Shown here: positions 63,313 to 64,000 of the stretch, in pieces
How the letters are laid out: each line of letters begins with the position of its first letter
Position numbering within the stretch: the stretch's first letter is position 1
Assembly: GCF_042697365.1 (NCBI RefSeq)
Contig: NZ_CP137606.1
Direction: 5' to 3' (one strand)
Length of the DNA: 64,000 nt
Origin: Brucella pseudintermedia
GTDB lineage: Bacteria > Pseudomonadota > Alphaproteobacteria > Rhizobiales > Rhizobiaceae
The notes under the pieces: model-generated
Told to the model about the DNA's origin: nothing
The model's input: the letters and a program-made list of their open reading frames with translations, nothing else
The model's database searches: none
Position numbers and translations under genes: made by a program

Positions 63313-63978
63313 TCAGAACGTTGGCGTTCCAGTTCGCTCCATTGACTGTGTAATCCGCTTTCGGGGCAGTCGACGGCGCTGTGGCACGCAGTCGGCTTTC
63401 ACCCGGATGCTGTCGGAAGCGTAAGCGATCGCCAACGATTTGGTCAGCTGCGCGACCCCACCCTTGGACGCCGAATAGCCGGGTGCCAGCCCGCCGCCGA
63501 AGAAACTGAGCATCGATGCCGTATTGACGATTGCCCCACCGCGCTTCGTCAGCAGCGGTCGCGCCGCCGCGCAGATCCTCATGGTCCCCGTAAGGTTGAT
63601 GTCGACGACGGACGCGAAGGTTTCGGGGTCGAGTTCGGCGCCGCGGCGAATGATGCCGGCGCAGTTCACCACGACGTCGAGGCCGGGCAGCGAGCCGACC
63701 AGGTTCTGAACTGCCGCCGCGTCCCGGACGTCGAGTACGGCGTGGCGCAATCCGGCAATCGCGGACCCGTCAGCAGCGGCTGCTTCGACCTCGGCCGGTG
63801 TGGCGCCGGTTGCAAGCACCGTTGCACCGAGATGGATGAAGCCGGCGGCGATGGCAGCGCCAATTCCCGAGGTGCCGCCGGTTACGAGCACATTTTGTCC
63901 CTGAAACAGTCCGGGCGCGAAGGTTGCCAGACTATCGAACGCGGCGGGCTTCATCTCAGCGGATGAACTGGTCGACAT
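63313..63978 (-). pseudogene. short-chain dehydrogenase/reductase with aberrant C-terminus
   Basis: 221 residues. Rossmann motif NVLVTGGTSGIGAAIAAGF, NCAGIIRRGAE, catalytic YSASKGG with upstream Ser (VNTASMLSF), TKSLAIAYASDSIRVKA. After IRVKA the usual NxIAPG and substrate-binding tail are replaced by a basic unrelated sequence, so the 3' end has been lost or frameshifted. Ribosome-binding site GGAG before ATG 63978. Confidence 0.75.
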
Positions 63979-64000
63979 AGTCGGCTCCCAGTCCGCAGGC

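Noticed and set aside
1..64000. CRISPR arrays, tRNA or rRNA genes, prophage
   Set aside because: No regularly spaced repeats, no cloverleaf-like or rRNA sequence and no phage structural genes were seen by eye.

Overview
The window looks like accessory DNA of an alphaproteobacterium, most likely Rhizobiales (Brucella/Ochrobactrum or Rhizobiaceae type). The grounds are a Ti-type TraA relaxase remnant, an HWE-family histidine kinase, a ROSE-like heat-shock RNA leader and IS families typical of that group. This is inference from family resemblance; no database search was run.

Layout. (1) 1-6.6 kb is an insertion-sequence cluster: an IS5-family element carrying an IS110-family element occurs twice in inverted orientation, around a second IS5-family element and an IS3-family element. 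(2) 6.6-9.6 kb holds an HNH protein, a periplasmic ClpP-like protein, and remnants of a GNAT protein and a TraA relaxase. (3) 9.6-31.7 kb is a heat and stress tolerance island resembling the transmissible locus of stress tolerance (tLST/LHR). It has five intact Hsp20 genes and one broken one, a stand-alone ClpG/ClpK disaggregase, FtsH, DegP, HdeD, PsiE, a MarR regulator, a YciE-like ferritin-like protein and a truncated catalase. It also carries less usual parts: an extra RNA polymerase omega-like protein, an HPF/RaiA-sigma fusion, and three NDUFS4-like genes or fragments. (4) 31.7-33.4 kb is a pile of truncated IS elements. (5) 33.5-36.2 kb has VapBC and RecQ. (6) 36.2-44 kb is a sparse block of small unrecognised genes, a phosphoesterase, a WGR-domain protein and an HExxH protein; two of these genes share a duplicated upstream region. 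(7) 44-48.7 kb is nested mobile DNA: an IS630 remnant cut by IS110, then a Tn3-family end cut by IS6, itself cut by IS5. (8) 48.7-54.3 kb holds a LysR regulator, an MscS channel and long non-coding stretches. (9) 54.3-55 kb is a defective IS6 copy. (10) 55.1-63.1 kb is a complete catabolic operon: RpiR regulator, Gsi/Dpp-type peptide ABC transporter, M55 aminopeptidase and isoaspartyl peptidase. A truncated SDR gene follows.

How the island may work (inference). Hsp20 proteins hold unfolding proteins, ClpG dissolves aggregates without ClpP, and FtsH and DegP degrade damaged membrane and periplasmic proteins. HdeD, PsiE and SPW-type membrane proteins protect or sense at the envelope. The omega-like protein and the HPF-sigma fusion could retune transcription and translation during stress. 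The island shows deletion scars (degP joined to an ftsH tail, hsp20 joined to traA, katE and a rhomboid gene cut at an IS6), so it has been repeatedly rearranged and perhaps assembled from more than one copy.
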